The translations under genes and the position numbers were made by a program. The notes under the pieces are model-generated. The model was given only the letters and a program-made list of their open reading frames with translations. It did not search any database and was not told where the DNA came from. Shown piece by piece: positions 16,242 to 24,861 of a DNA stretch of 44,253 nucleotides. The first letter of the stretch is position 1. Each line of letters opens with the position of its first letter. Origin of the DNA: Lachnospiraceae bacterium (GTDB lineage: Bacteria; Bacillota; Clostridia; Lachnospirales; Lachnospiraceae); NCBI GenBank assembly GCA_017479935.1, contig JAFVBO010000002.1:1-44253 (forward strand), in the 5' to 3' direction.

Positions 16242-17336
16242 ATGGAGACAGAGAGGATACGACCCAAAGTCAGCGTCCTTGTGCCGGTTTATCGTACACC
16301 GGAAGCTTATCTGCGCGCGTGTGTGGACAGTCTGCGCGCGCAGACATTGAAAGAAATAGAGATCATCCTGGTGGATGACGGATCACCGGATGCGTGCGGA
16401 GCCATCTGCGATCAATATGCGGAAGAAGACGCGCGAATCCGGGTGATCCACCAAAAAAACGCAGGCCTCTGCGCTGCCCGGAACACCGGTTTTCGGGCGG
16501 CATCCGGGGACTGGTTTCTTTTTGTAGACGGAGATGACTACCTGGATGCGGATGCCTGCCGGCAGCTGGTTCTGGCGGGTGAAAAAACCGGAGCGCAGGT
16601 GGTGCAGTTTGGGATTGTCCATGAATTTGGCTCACACGCGGACCGCTTTGTCTATCCGTTTGAGGACGGGATGGTGGCAAGCGGCCCGAAGTGCCGGGAT
16701 ATTCAGGTGCTCTTGCTGGATTTCCCATCCAACATCGGGGATGTCTGCGGAAAGCTGATCCGAACCGACCTTGTGAAGCAGCACGACATTTGGCATGATG
16801 AAGAACTCAGGCAGGGCGCGGAATCGCTGGATTATAACCTTCGACTGTTTGAGTATGTGACAGTGTTTACCTTTGTAGACCGCCCGTTTTATCATTACCG
16901 CTATAACGGGGACTCCATCTCGACATGTTATGATGAGAAAAACGCGGAGTATATTCTGAAATGTTTTCGGAAGATGAACCGGTTTGTGGAGGAAAAGCTT
17001 CTCGCCGAAGAAAGAAATGGGGAAGAACAGGCAGCGGAAGGAATAAGGCAGGCGGAGGCGTTGCGTGAAAAGCTGCGGGAAAGAATGACGTACGTGATCG
17101 TGACCACAGCCGTCAGCGGCGTCTTTCATCCGAAGAACCAGGATAGCTGGAACGCAAAGAAAGAGAAGATGGATCATTTCCTGACGGATCCGCTGGTGGC
17201 GGACGCCCTTTGGAATGCGGATCTGTCCAGGGTATCGCGCCTTAGGAAAATCGTTCTTCACTTTCTTCGGAAGAGGTGGTATCCTTTGGTCTGGATGGTT
17301 GCCCAGGCCCGCTATAGACAAAAAGAAGTCAGGTGA
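16242..17336 (+). CDS. Family 2 glycosyltransferase
   Basis: A cytoplasmic GT-A transferase of 364 residues that should transfer a sugar from a nucleotide donor in surface-polymer synthesis. The N-terminal domain shows the GT2 pattern: VSVLVPVYRTPEAYLRACVD, ILVDDGSPD, NAGLCAARNTGF and the metal-binding VDGDDY near residue 90. The C-terminal third is charged and helical (ERNGEEQAAEGIRQAEALRE), without a membrane anchor. I prefer ATG 16242 over 16236 because it is better spaced from AAAGAGGA. The stop overlaps the signals of the acyltransferase gene, so the two are probably co-translated. Sugar specificity cannot be read from sequence. Confidence 0.88.
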   Translation: METERIRPKVSVLVPVYRTPEAYLRACVDSLRAQTLKEIEIILVDDGSPDACGAICDQYAEEDARIRVIHQKNAGLCAARNTGFRAASGDWFLFVDGDDYLDADACRQLVLAGEKTGAQVVQFGIVHEFGSHADRFVYPFEDGMVASGPKCRDIQVLLLDFPSNIGDVCGKLIRTDLVKQHDIWHDEELRQGAESLDYNLRLFEYVTVFTFVDRPFYHYRYNGDSISTCYDEKNAEYILKCFRKMNRFVEEKLLAEERNGEEQAAEGIRQAEALREKLRERMTYVIVTTAVSGVFHPKNQDSWNAKKEKMDHFLTDPLVADALWNADLSRVSRLRKIVLHFLRKRWYPLVWMVAQARYRQKEVR

Positions 17337-17344
17337 GGCGAAAA

Positions 17345-18418
17345 ATGGAAACTTCAGGGAGATCAAAGGTGGATAGCAATAAGAGAAGTCAATATCTGGA
17401 TTTGCTTCGTATCATGGCCATTTTTATGGTCCTTTACAATCATTATTCCGTCTATAATTTTTTCCTGATACGGGGAAAGGATGACTGGATCGGTGTTTTT
17501 TCCATGGTGCTTTCGATCCTGTCCAAGTGCGGACCGCCGCTGTTCTTTATGATTTCGGGGGCCTTGCTGCTTGGAAAGGAGGAGAGCTTTGCTCATATCT
17601 TTACGCATCGGATCCTGCGTTTCCTGATTGTGATGGCGCTGTGTACCTTGTGGAGCTGCTGGAGAAATCTGAACGTGACGGACATCGTTACCGTCTTTAC
17701 GAGAAAACTGAACTGGTATCTGTACGCGTATCTCGCGTTTCTTCTGCTGCTTCCGCTGATGCGGATCCTGGCCAGGGGAATGGACAGGAAGGTGCGAAGA
17801 TGGTATATACTGACCTGTATTCTTCTGGGTGCGGCAAACGGATGCCTGGTGTACGCGGAGCAGTCCTTTTCCGTGTTCAGCTATACGGCTCCGTTGGCTT
17901 CCGCCTGGGGAAGCGCCGGCTGGCATATGATTTTTCCTCTGCTCGGCTATGTGCTCAGCACCCCGGCGCCGGAGGAGGCAAATGGCACAGCCCCAAGGGG
18001 TGAGGGCGGAAAGCAGTTGGCGGCCATGTTCTTTCTGGCAGCGGCCAGCATCGCCTGCAGTGTGCTGCTCATGAGACTGGATATACAAAACAGCCAGGCG
18101 GCGCATATCGAGCAGCTGCGGCAGCATTTTGTGGTGGCGCCGGCCTGCTTTGTGTTTCTGGCATGCCGGAAGTTGGAAAAATTCCTGCCGGAGATTCCGC
18201 TTTTGCCTGTCATTTCGGGCTGCACCTTTGGCATCTTTCTGCTTGACGTCAATACCGAATGGAGAGGCAGGATTTACAACTTCTTTGACAAAATGATGGG
18301 TGAAACGGTCGGTATGTTTGGCACGAGCCTTCTCGCTATAGCGGTGGAAGCGGTCGCGTTTGGATTCCTCATTTGGGCTGTGAAAAAGATATTCCCTCCG
18401 GCACGAAAGTTATTATAG
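17345..18418 (+). CDS. Acyltransferase 3 family membrane protein
   Basis: A 357-residue integral membrane protein with about ten hydrophobic segments. The first segment carries the family signature (QYLDLLRIMAIFMVLYNHYS), with the His corresponding to the catalytic-site His of OafA/WecH-type O-acyltransferases; RFLIVMALC follows near residue 90. These enzymes transfer acyl (often acetyl) groups to sugars during or after polymer assembly. ATG 17345 sits 6 bases behind AGGTGAGG; a GTG at 17333 overlapping the previous stop codon is the alternative. Placed after a GT2 gene, it probably decorates the same polymer. Confidence 0.85.
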   Translation: METSGRSKVDSNKRSQYLDLLRIMAIFMVLYNHYSVYNFFLIRGKDDWIGVFSMVLSILSKCGPPLFFMISGALLLGKEESFAHIFTHRILRFLIVMALCTLWSCWRNLNVTDIVTVFTRKLNWYLYAYLAFLLLLPLMRILARGMDRKVRRWYILTCILLGAANGCLVYAEQSFSVFSYTAPLASAWGSAGWHMIFPLLGYVLSTPAPEEANGTAPRGEGGKQLAAMFFLAAASIACSVLLMRLDIQNSQAAHIEQLRQHFVVAPACFVFLACRKLEKFLPEIPLLPVISGCTFGIFLLDVNTEWRGRIYNFFDKMMGETVGMFGTSLLAIAVEAVAFGFLIWAVKKIFPPARKLL

Positions 18419-18422
18419 AGAG

Positions 18423-18462
18423 AAAGGAGAGCCGCGTAAGGGGCGCGGCAAGAGCTACCATG
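18423..18462 (+). promoter_or_regulatory. Ribosome site separated from its start codon by a hairpin
   Basis: AAAGGAG (18423-18429) lies 30 bases before ATG 18460. GCCGCG (18431-18436) and CGCGGC (18444-18449) form a hairpin between them, which if folded would bring the site to about 11 bases from the start. Confidence 0.45.
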
Positions 18463-20085
18463 AAGAATTGGATCAAAAAAATCGAAAAAGGCCTGCTTTT
18501 GGTGACTGCCATTCTTCTGATTACGGCAGGAGGACGGGCAGAAGCTTCCGAAGAAAGACTCACCTGGTTTGGCGATCAGCTGAGTGAGAATGAAAAGGTT
18601 TTTTATGACGTATTGCGAGGCACAGACAATCTGGCAGCCTATGCGGAAAGCGGACTGGATGTGTCGGTGGGCGGACAGTATGTTGTCACCGGCGTAAGCT
18701 ATGAGGAACTTGTGGATGGCAGCTATGAAGATCGGGACGACTATCAGGGAATGGTGAATGCGGTCACGAATGATGTCTTTCGTGCCATGTCAGCGTTTGA
18801 ATATGACTATCCGGAGGTGTTTTGGATAGGGGGAGCCGGCTGCTCCTATGAGATGGACTTAGTGGAAGCGGGAGACAGTTATATGCTGGGCGTTTCGACT
18901 GTCAGCCTGACCATCTCGGACTACTACGAAGGCGCGCGGACCGATATTCCTGCCATAGAAGCTGCCATCAATGAGGCCGTGAATGAGATTGCTGCTTCCT
19001 TTACGGGAGAAGAAGATTATATGGCGATCACCCGGGCGGTACACGATTATGTCCTGGCGCTTGGAAGCTACACGGACGATGATCTTTCCTTTGAACCGTA
19101 TCATACCATCTCCGGCATCCTGCTGGATGAGTTTGGACATGAGTCCGTCTGCGAAGGCTATGCCAAACTTCTGAAAATCCTGCTGGACCGCTTCGGTGTC
19201 CCTGCCATCCTGGTTCATGGCAATGCAGGCGGAGCCCATATGTGGAACATGGTTGCCCTGGAGGACGGGTCGTGGTATCTGGTGGACGCGACCTGGGATG
19301 ATCAGGATATCCCCGTGGACGTATACCTCTTTGCCACGGCAGATACCATCGGTTTTGATGACGTTCCGATTTCGGAAGAGAGAACGACATCCGGCTACAT
19401 ATATGAAGGGACTGAGCCGGAGTTTGTGTATCCGACTCTTGCGGGCGGAGAAAAACCGGCGCCGAAAGAGGAAGAGACTCCCGGAGGCGGCGACATTGTT
19501 CTGCCGGAGATTCCCACGGAGGACCCGAATCCATTTGTGGATGTGGATAAAAGCGACTGGTTCTATGAAGCCGTGATGGATGTCTATAAAAAGGGTCTCA
19601 TGACGGGAAAGAACCCCACCTATTTTGGGGCGGAGGAGTCTTTGTCCAGGGCTCATTTCGCAGCCGTGCTCTACCGGCGGGCTGGATATCCTTTGTACGA
19701 ATTCAGACAGGTTTTTCCGGATGTGAATGACGGAGAATGGTATACGCAGTGCGTGCTGTGGGCCTGGGACAGCCAGGTGATTCTGGGCTATAACGAAGGT
19801 AACTTTGGCCCGGCGGACTTTTTGACCCGGGAGCAGCTGTGTACCATCCTGTGGCGGTATGCCTGGGAAGAGGATGGCTTTGACAACAGCGCGCGCGCAA
19901 GCCTGGATGCCTATCCGGATGCAGAGCGCATCACCCCTTTTGCCTTGGAAGCGATTGAATGGTGTGAGGCTATGGGCATTTTGAACGACAGAAATGGATA
20001 TATCTGTCCTTGGGATGAAGCCAGCCGCGCGGACTGCGCCACGATGATCAGCCGGTATCTGAAGGCGATCGGGAAAGATCGGTAA
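18460..20085 (+). CDS. Exported transglutaminase-like protein with three SLH repeats
   Basis: A 541-residue exported protein. Its signal peptide ends near AEA-SEE (about residue 28). The middle carries a transglutaminase-like (papain-fold) domain with the triad C231 (ESVCEGYAKL), H260 (AHMWNM) and D276 (VDATWDD). The fold serves proteases, cross-linkers and amidases, so the reaction is not known. Residues ~357-541 hold three SLH repeats (NPFVDVDKSDWFYEA and two more) that would dock it to pyruvylated wall polymer. The ATG at 18460 has no close ribosome site; AAAGGAG (18423-18429) is separated from it by a 6-bp GC hairpin. A paralogue of the catalytic half follows at 20397. Confidence 0.88.
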   Translation: MKNWIKKIEKGLLLVTAILLITAGGRAEASEERLTWFGDQLSENEKVFYDVLRGTDNLAAYAESGLDVSVGGQYVVTGVSYEELVDGSYEDRDDYQGMVNAVTNDVFRAMSAFEYDYPEVFWIGGAGCSYEMDLVEAGDSYMLGVSTVSLTISDYYEGARTDIPAIEAAINEAVNEIAASFTGEEDYMAITRAVHDYVLALGSYTDDDLSFEPYHTISGILLDEFGHESVCEGYAKLLKILLDRFGVPAILVHGNAGGAHMWNMVALEDGSWYLVDATWDDQDIPVDVYLFATADTIGFDDVPISEERTTSGYIYEGTEPEFVYPTLAGGEKPAPKEEETPGGGDIVLPEIPTEDPNPFVDVDKSDWFYEAVMDVYKKGLMTGKNPTYFGAEESLSRAHFAAVLYRRAGYPLYEFRQVFPDVNDGEWYTQCVLWAWDSQVILGYNEGNFGPADFLTREQLCTILWRYAWEEDGFDNSARASLDAYPDAERITPFALEAIEWCEAMGILNDRNGYICPWDEASRADCATMISRYLKAIGKDR

Positions 20086-20091
20086 ACGGTC

Positions 20092-20154
20092 AGAGCTGCC
20101 ATGCATTTCTATGTGCTTTTTTATAGATATGCATGGCAGCTCTTGTTTTGTTTG
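20092..20154 (+). terminator. Strong Rho-independent terminator
   Basis: AGAGCTGCCATGCAT (20092-20106) pairs with ATGCATGGCAGCTCT (20129-20143), 15 bp perfect, extended after one mismatch by TCTAT/ATAGA, and followed by a T-rich tail. It ends the upstream polysaccharide and transglutaminase transcript. Confidence 0.92.
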
Positions 20155-20212
20155 AACAGCAAAATGAAACTGTAACAGTTTTGTAAAAGTTTTCTGCAGC
20201 TCCCCTTTCTGT

Positions 20213-20241
20213 TTGCAATTCAGGGAAAAGAATAGTATAAT
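20213..20241 (+). promoter_or_regulatory. Sigma-A promoter of the CxxC-repeat gene
   Basis: TTGCAA (20213-20218), 17-base spacer, TATAAT (20236-20241): a near-consensus promoter directly after the terminator, so this gene and probably the downstream glycan genes form a separate transcript. Confidence 0.85.
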
Positions 20242-20396
20242 CACATTGTATTTTTTTCTCGAGGGGACTTGGCGTAGCGAGTACCCTTCTTTGCGTAGAG
20301 AGAAATACTGGCATGGCGGCATGTGTATGTCCATGGTGGCCTTTAAAGAAACTACTCGGCACAGGTTTCGTCATAGGGAGAATGGAGGACGGAGAA

Positions 20397-23300
20397 ATGA
20401 GAGTGCGAAGATTGGCAAACAGAATCGGAACAGCGGTGCTCGTGGCGATGTTGGCTTTTGCCCCTTTGGCAGGCCTGATAGCCAGGGCAGAGGAAGCCCC
20501 GGTCGCAGCCGGGCTTCCAGGGGACTCTAAAGAGAATCCGGAGAAGGAAAAGAGTATAACCTGGTTTGGCAATCAACTGACCGAACGGGAAAAGCTGTAT
20601 TATGACGCCCTTAAAAAGGAAGAAGACCTGACGAAATATGCGGAGGAAGGCCTGTCCCTGGATGTAAAGGGCAAGTATGTCCTGACCGGTCTTTCGGAAG
20701 CGGAGGTGACCAGCGGCAGCTATGAGACCCGCGAGGATTACAAAAAGCTGATGGAAGGCCTGAAAACAGAAGTCTACAGATCCATGACGGCTTTCGAGTA
20801 TGATTACCCGGAAAACTTCTGGTTCGCCGGAGCGGGTTACTCTGCGGAAATGAGCTTTACCGGCAGCGCAGACGGCTACACCATGAGTGTGGATACGGTC
20901 AAACTGACTTTTCAGGATTATTACAAGGATGTGCGGGAGGATATCCCGGATGTAAAAGCGGCTATTGACAAAGCGGTTTTGGAGATTAAGGAAAAACTGG
21001 GGCTTCCGATCGAGGAAGAGGAACTGGAAGAAGGAGAAATCATTCTTCTGGAAGAGGAGTTCGGAGAAGTTGAACCTGTGTTTGAGACTGGAGAAACGCA
21101 GGAAGCCACGGAGGACGATGCCTCGAAAGTGGATGAAAAGGAAATCGTTCGGGCTGTCCACGACTATGTTCTTCAGCTGGGAAGTTATTCCAAGGATGAC
21201 ACGGAATCCGGGCAATACCATACGATTTCCGGAATTCTGCTGGACAAGTATGAGCATAAAACCGTATGTGAGGGCTATGCGAAGCTGACAAAGATTTTGC
21301 TGGATCGCATGGGTATTCCGTCCGTACTGGTGAGCGGCAAGGCCCTCATGCGGAAGACGGAAGAGGAAGAGACCAAAGAAGAAACGGAAGTTATTCTTGA
21401 GCCGGAGGGCGAAATTGCCCCGGAGGCTGAGAAAAAAGACGAATTTGAGCAGCACATGTGGAACCTGGTGCAGCTGAAGGATGAGAAGTGGTATCTTCTG
21501 GACGCGACCTGGGATGATCAGGAAACTCCCAGTCTGGTGTATTTCCTGGCAAAGGGCGATGCCATGGGCTTCTCGGACAAGAAAATCGAAGAGGACCATG
21601 TGGCTTCCGGCGAACTGCTTGCGGACATGAAGCCGGAATTTAAGTACCCGTATCTGGAAGGCAGCAAGAAGCCGGAGGAAGAACCGGGCGAGCATGTACA
21701 TCATTTCTCGGAGTGGAAAGTAGATTCGGAAGCTACCTGTACGGCGGATGGCCAGAGAAGCCGTTACTGCGTGGAGTGCGGCGAACTGGAGACGGAAATC
21801 ACCCCCGCGCTCGGCCATGTGTGGAGCGAAGTGGTGGTAGACATCGCTGCAACCTGCACGGAGGACGGGCAGCAGTCGCGCCACTGTGATCGCTGCGGAG
21901 AGGTCACGGATGTAGAAGTGATCCCGGCAACGGGGCATAGCTTTGGCGAGTGGGCAACCGACGCGGAGGCAAGCTGTGAAGCAGCGGGTCAGAGAAGCCA
22001 TACCTGCAGCGCCTGCGGCATTGTAGAGACAGAAGAAATCCCGGCGCTTGGCCATGCGTGGGGTGAGCCGGTTATTGACGTAGCAGCGACCTGCACAGAG
22101 AACGGGCAGCAGTCGCGTCACTGTGAGCGCTGTGGAGCTGTGTCGGAAGTGGAAGTGATTTTAGCCACAGGCCATAGCTTTGGTGAGTGGACAACCGACG
22201 CGGAGGCAAGCTGTGAAGCAGCGGGTCAGAGAAGCCACGTCTGCAGTGCCTGCGGCATCGTAGAAACTGAGGAGATTCCGGCGTTAGGCCATGTGTGGGG
22301 CGAGCCGGTAGTAGACATCGCGGCCACATGTACGGAGAATGGGCAGCAGTCGCGTCATTGTGAGCGCTGCGGAGAGGTCACGGATGTAGAAGTGATCCCG
22401 GCGACGGGCCACAGCTTCGGCGAGTGGACCACGGATGCGGAGGCAAGCTGTGAAGCAGCGGGTCAGAGAAGCCATACCTGTAGTGCCTGCGGTATTGTAG
22501 AGACAGAAGAAATCCCGGCGCTTGGTCATGCGTGGGGCGAGCCGGTGGTAGATGTAGCAGCGACCTGCACAGAGAACGGTCAGCAGTCGCGCCACTGCGA
22601 GCGCTGTGGAGCTGTGTCGGATGTGGAAGTGATCCTGGCAACGGGTCACAGCTTCGGTGAGTGGGTAAGCGACGGGAACGCGACTTGCACAGAGGATGGA
22701 ACAGAAACGCATGTCTGTGAGGTTTGTGGCGAGAGCGAAACACGCACACAGGAAGGCTCTGCGACTGGCCACAGTTTTGGCGAGTGGACAACCGATGCAG
22801 AGGCGGGCTGCGAAGCAACGGGGCAGAGAAGCCGCGTTTGTAGCGCCTGCGGTATCGTAGAGACTGAGGAGATTCCGGCGCTTGGCCATGCGTGGGGCGA
22901 GCCGGTGGTAGATGTAGCAGCGACCTGCACAGAGAACGGTCAGCAGTCGCGTCACTGCGAGCGCTGTGGAGCCGTATCTGACGAGGAAGTCATTCTTGCG
23001 ACAGGCCACAGCTTCGGCGAGTGGGTAAGCGACGGAAACGCAACGTGTACAGAGGATGGAACGGAAACGCGAGTCTGCGCGGCATGCGGTGAGAGTGAAA
23101 CTCGCACGCAGGAAGGCTCCGCCAAGGGCCATAGCTTCGGCGAGTGGGTGTACGACGGAAACGCCACCTATGAGGCGGACGGCACGGAGACGCGCGTGTG
23201 CAGCGCCTGCGGCACAAAGGAAACCAGAGTGAAAGAGGGCTCGGCGCTGCAGCACAGCTGGAGTGAGGAGTGGACGATTGATAAGGCCCCGACCTGCACG

Positions 23301-24737
23301 GAAGCCGGCGAGCGATCCCACCACTGCACTACCTGCGACGAGCGAAAAGATATTGAAGAGATCCCTGCGGCGGGCCATAGCTTCGGCGAGTGGACCGTCA
23401 CAAAGGCGGCTACCTGCCAGGAAGCGGGCGAACGATTCCACACCTGCACGGTTTGCGGCGTGACCGAAACCGAAATTGTTCCGCAGCTGGCGCATGATTT
23501 CAGCGCATGGAGCCTGGTGAACGCCCCGACCTGCACGGAAGCCGGAACGCGAAGCCGCTTCTGCAGCGTGGGCGGAGAGACGGAAACCCAGACCATTCCA
23601 GCCATGGGGCATGCCTTCGGCGCGTGGGTGAGTGACGGAAACGCCACTTGTACGCAGGATGGAACGGAAACTCGGACCTGCGAGCGCTGCGGGGCAAAGG
23701 AATCCCGTTATGCGATCGGATCGGCCTTAGGGCATGATTTCCAGTCGTTCTACACCGTGGATATTCCCGCCACGACGGAGACGGAAGGGGTTAAATCCCG
23801 TCACTGCAGCCGTTGTGAAGAGCGGACGGATTTTGTTTCCATTCCGGTCATGCAGGAAAATGTCACGACGGAAACAATTACGGATCTGGGAACCGGACTT
23901 TCCACCGGCGCAAATCTGCGGGCTCTGCTGGACACGCTCCTGACTGCCGCAGAAAAGCAGGAGTTAAAGAACGGAGCACAGGTATCGCTTCGCCTGAGCG
24001 GGGAAGGGATCAGCTACCTGACCGGATATGATTATTCTCAGCTCTTAAGAACCTTAAACGGGACAGGCGAGCGCTACTTTATCGGTGAGTATGTCAGCAT
24101 CCGTCTGCAGAAGACGGTGGGAACCACGAACACGGCGATCCGGGAGATCAAAAATCCCATACGTCTGACGATTCAGATTCCGGAGAGCGTAAAGAGCCAC
24201 AGCACCAAGGTGAAACGGGAGTTTGAGCTGGTGCGGATTTATAATGGCATGGTGGATTTCATGAAGGATCTGGATGATTCGGCGGATACCATCACGATTG
24301 AGACAGACAAATTTACCTCCTATGCCATTGTGTATCGGGAAAATGAGATCCAGGAGATTGAACAGCCGGGCACATCGTCCGGGAAGGGAACCGGGTTTAC
24401 CAAGAAGGGTCTGCAGGATCTTTCGTCGGAACTGGCAGCCCTCTTAGAATACCGCTATCCTGAAATTTTCCTGGTGTCGCGCTTTGCGGAAGGCGAGATT
24501 ATTACAAAGGAACGCCTGCAGATGGTGGCGGACGCGGAGAGATATCTGCGCCGGCAGGGCTTTGCGGGTTCGATGGTGCATGTATACGGTTCGATGGCCA
24601 GCATTGAGCTGAGGCCGGAGGATGTGTCCCGCTTCCTGGAAGAAAAGACGCGGGAGAAGATCTGCAAACAGTTGCAGGAATACGGATTTACTCAGGTGGC
24701 ATTAGACTTACGAAGTTACGCGGAGAATGAACAATAG
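20397..24737 (+). CDS. Exported transglutaminase-like protein with 18 CxxC repeats and a LarE-like C-terminus
   Basis: A 1446-residue exported protein. Signal peptide residues ~1-35 end near ARA-EEA; start ATG 20397 lies behind GGAGGACGGAG. The transglutaminase-like domain has C291 (TVCEGYAKL), H353 (HMWNLV) and D369 (LDATWDD). Two acidic insertions make it longer than its neighbour's domain. Residues ~433-1153 are 18 repeats of 39-41 residues, consensus GHSFGEW..DAEA.CEA.GQRS..C..CG..E. Repeat 13 lacks the first Cys, 16 has CSVG and 18 lacks the first Cys. A domain at ~1155-1320 (ending DKFTSYAIVY) is common after such repeats. Residues ~1331-1446 resemble the C-terminal part of LarE (SRFAEGEIITKERL; AERYLRRQGF; SIELRPEDV; VALDLRSY), lacking the PP-loop domain. 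No anchor is visible. Confidence 0.85.
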   Translation: MRVRRLANRIGTAVLVAMLAFAPLAGLIARAEEAPVAAGLPGDSKENPEKEKSITWFGNQLTEREKLYYDALKKEEDLTKYAEEGLSLDVKGKYVLTGLSEAEVTSGSYETREDYKKLMEGLKTEVYRSMTAFEYDYPENFWFAGAGYSAEMSFTGSADGYTMSVDTVKLTFQDYYKDVREDIPDVKAAIDKAVLEIKEKLGLPIEEEELEEGEIILLEEEFGEVEPVFETGETQEATEDDASKVDEKEIVRAVHDYVLQLGSYSKDDTESGQYHTISGILLDKYEHKTVCEGYAKLTKILLDRMGIPSVLVSGKALMRKTEEEETKEETEVILEPEGEIAPEAEKKDEFEQHMWNLVQLKDEKWYLLDATWDDQETPSLVYFLAKGDAMGFSDKKIEEDHVASGELLADMKPEFKYPYLEGSKKPEEEPGEHVHHFSEWKVDSEATCTADGQRSRYCVECGELETEITPALGHVWSEVVVDIAATCTEDGQQSRHCDRCGEVTDVEVIPATGHSFGEWATDAEASCEAAGQRSHTCSACGIVETEEIPALGHAWGEPVIDVAATCTENGQQSRHCERCGAVSEVEVILATGHSFGEWTTDAEASCEAAGQRSHVCSACGIVETEEIPALGHVWGEPVVDIAATCTENGQQSRHCERCGEVTDVEVIPATGHSFGEWTTDAEASCEAAGQRSHTCSACGIVETEEIPALGHAWGEPVVDVAATCTENGQQSRHCERCGAVSDVEVILATGHSFGEWVSDGNATCTEDGTETHVCEVCGESETRTQEGSATGHSFGEWTTDAEAGCEATGQRSRVCSACGIVETEEIPALGHAWGEPVVDVAATCTENGQQSRHCERCGAVSDEEVILATGHSFGEWVSDGNATCTEDGTETRVCAACGESETRTQEGSAKGHSFGEWVYDGNATYEADGTETRVCSACGTKETRVKEGSALQHSWSEEWTIDKAPTCTEAGERSHHCTTCDERKDIEEIPAAGHSFGEWTVTKAATCQEAGERFHTCTVCGVTETEIVPQLAHDFSAWSLVNAPTCTEAGTRSRFCSVGGETETQTIPAMGHAFGAWVSDGNATCTQDGTETRTCERCGAKESRYAIGSALGHDFQSFYTVDIPATTETEGVKSRHCSRCEERTDFVSIPVMQENVTTETITDLGTGLSTGANLRALLDTLLTAAEKQELKNGAQVSLRLSGEGISYLTGYDYSQLLRTLNGTGERYFIGEYVSIRLQKTVGTTNTAIREIKNPIRLTIQIPESVKSHSTKVKREFELVRIYNGMVDFMKDLDDSADTITIETDKFTSYAIVYRENEIQEIEQPGTSSGKGTGFTKKGLQDLSSELAALLEYRYPEIFLVSRFAEGEIITKERLQMVADAERYLRRQGFAGSMVHVYGSMASIELRPEDVSRFLEEKTREKICKQLQEYGFTQVALDLRSYAENEQ
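21939..22649 (+). repeat. Three tandem 237-bp super-repeats within the CxxC-repeat gene
   Basis: Identical positions in the SFGEW motif start at 21939, 22176, 22413 and 22650, exactly 237 bp apart. Each unit encodes two CxxC repeats of alternating type. DNA identity between units is very high, implying recent duplication. A partial further copy follows around 22760-23000. Confidence 0.9.
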
Positions 24738-24746
24738 GAACAAGGG

Positions 24747-24777
24747 GGGGAAGAGGCGTTGGACCTGCCTCTTCCCC
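24747..24777 (+). terminator. Hairpin after the CxxC-repeat gene
   Basis: GGGGAAGAGGC (24747-24757) and GCCTCTTCCCC (24767-24777) form a perfect 11-bp stem with a 9-base loop. The following sequence lacks a T-tract, so it may be a weak terminator or an RNA-stability element. Confidence 0.6.
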
Positions 24778-24861
24778 TGTCAACAGGAGCAAGGGGAACC
24801 TTCCTTTTTGAGGGGCAGGGGTTGGAAAATTGTAAAGGAGTTGCTGGTCTGATATAAGAAC

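Larger units (their letters stand above)
20086..20396. other. Intergenic region: terminator, promoter and long leader
   Basis: The terminator above fills the first 70 bases and the promoter at 20213-20241 the middle. The remaining ~150 bases are a 5' leader to the 1446-residue protein. I saw no riboswitch-like structure in that leader. Confidence 0.7.

Noticed and set aside
20352-23612. Very long minus-strand open frames (589 and 442 residues) opposite the CxxC-repeat gene
   Set aside because: They are antisense shadows kept open by the biased codon use and repeat structure of the plus-strand gene. The plus strand has a signal peptide, promoter and known domains.
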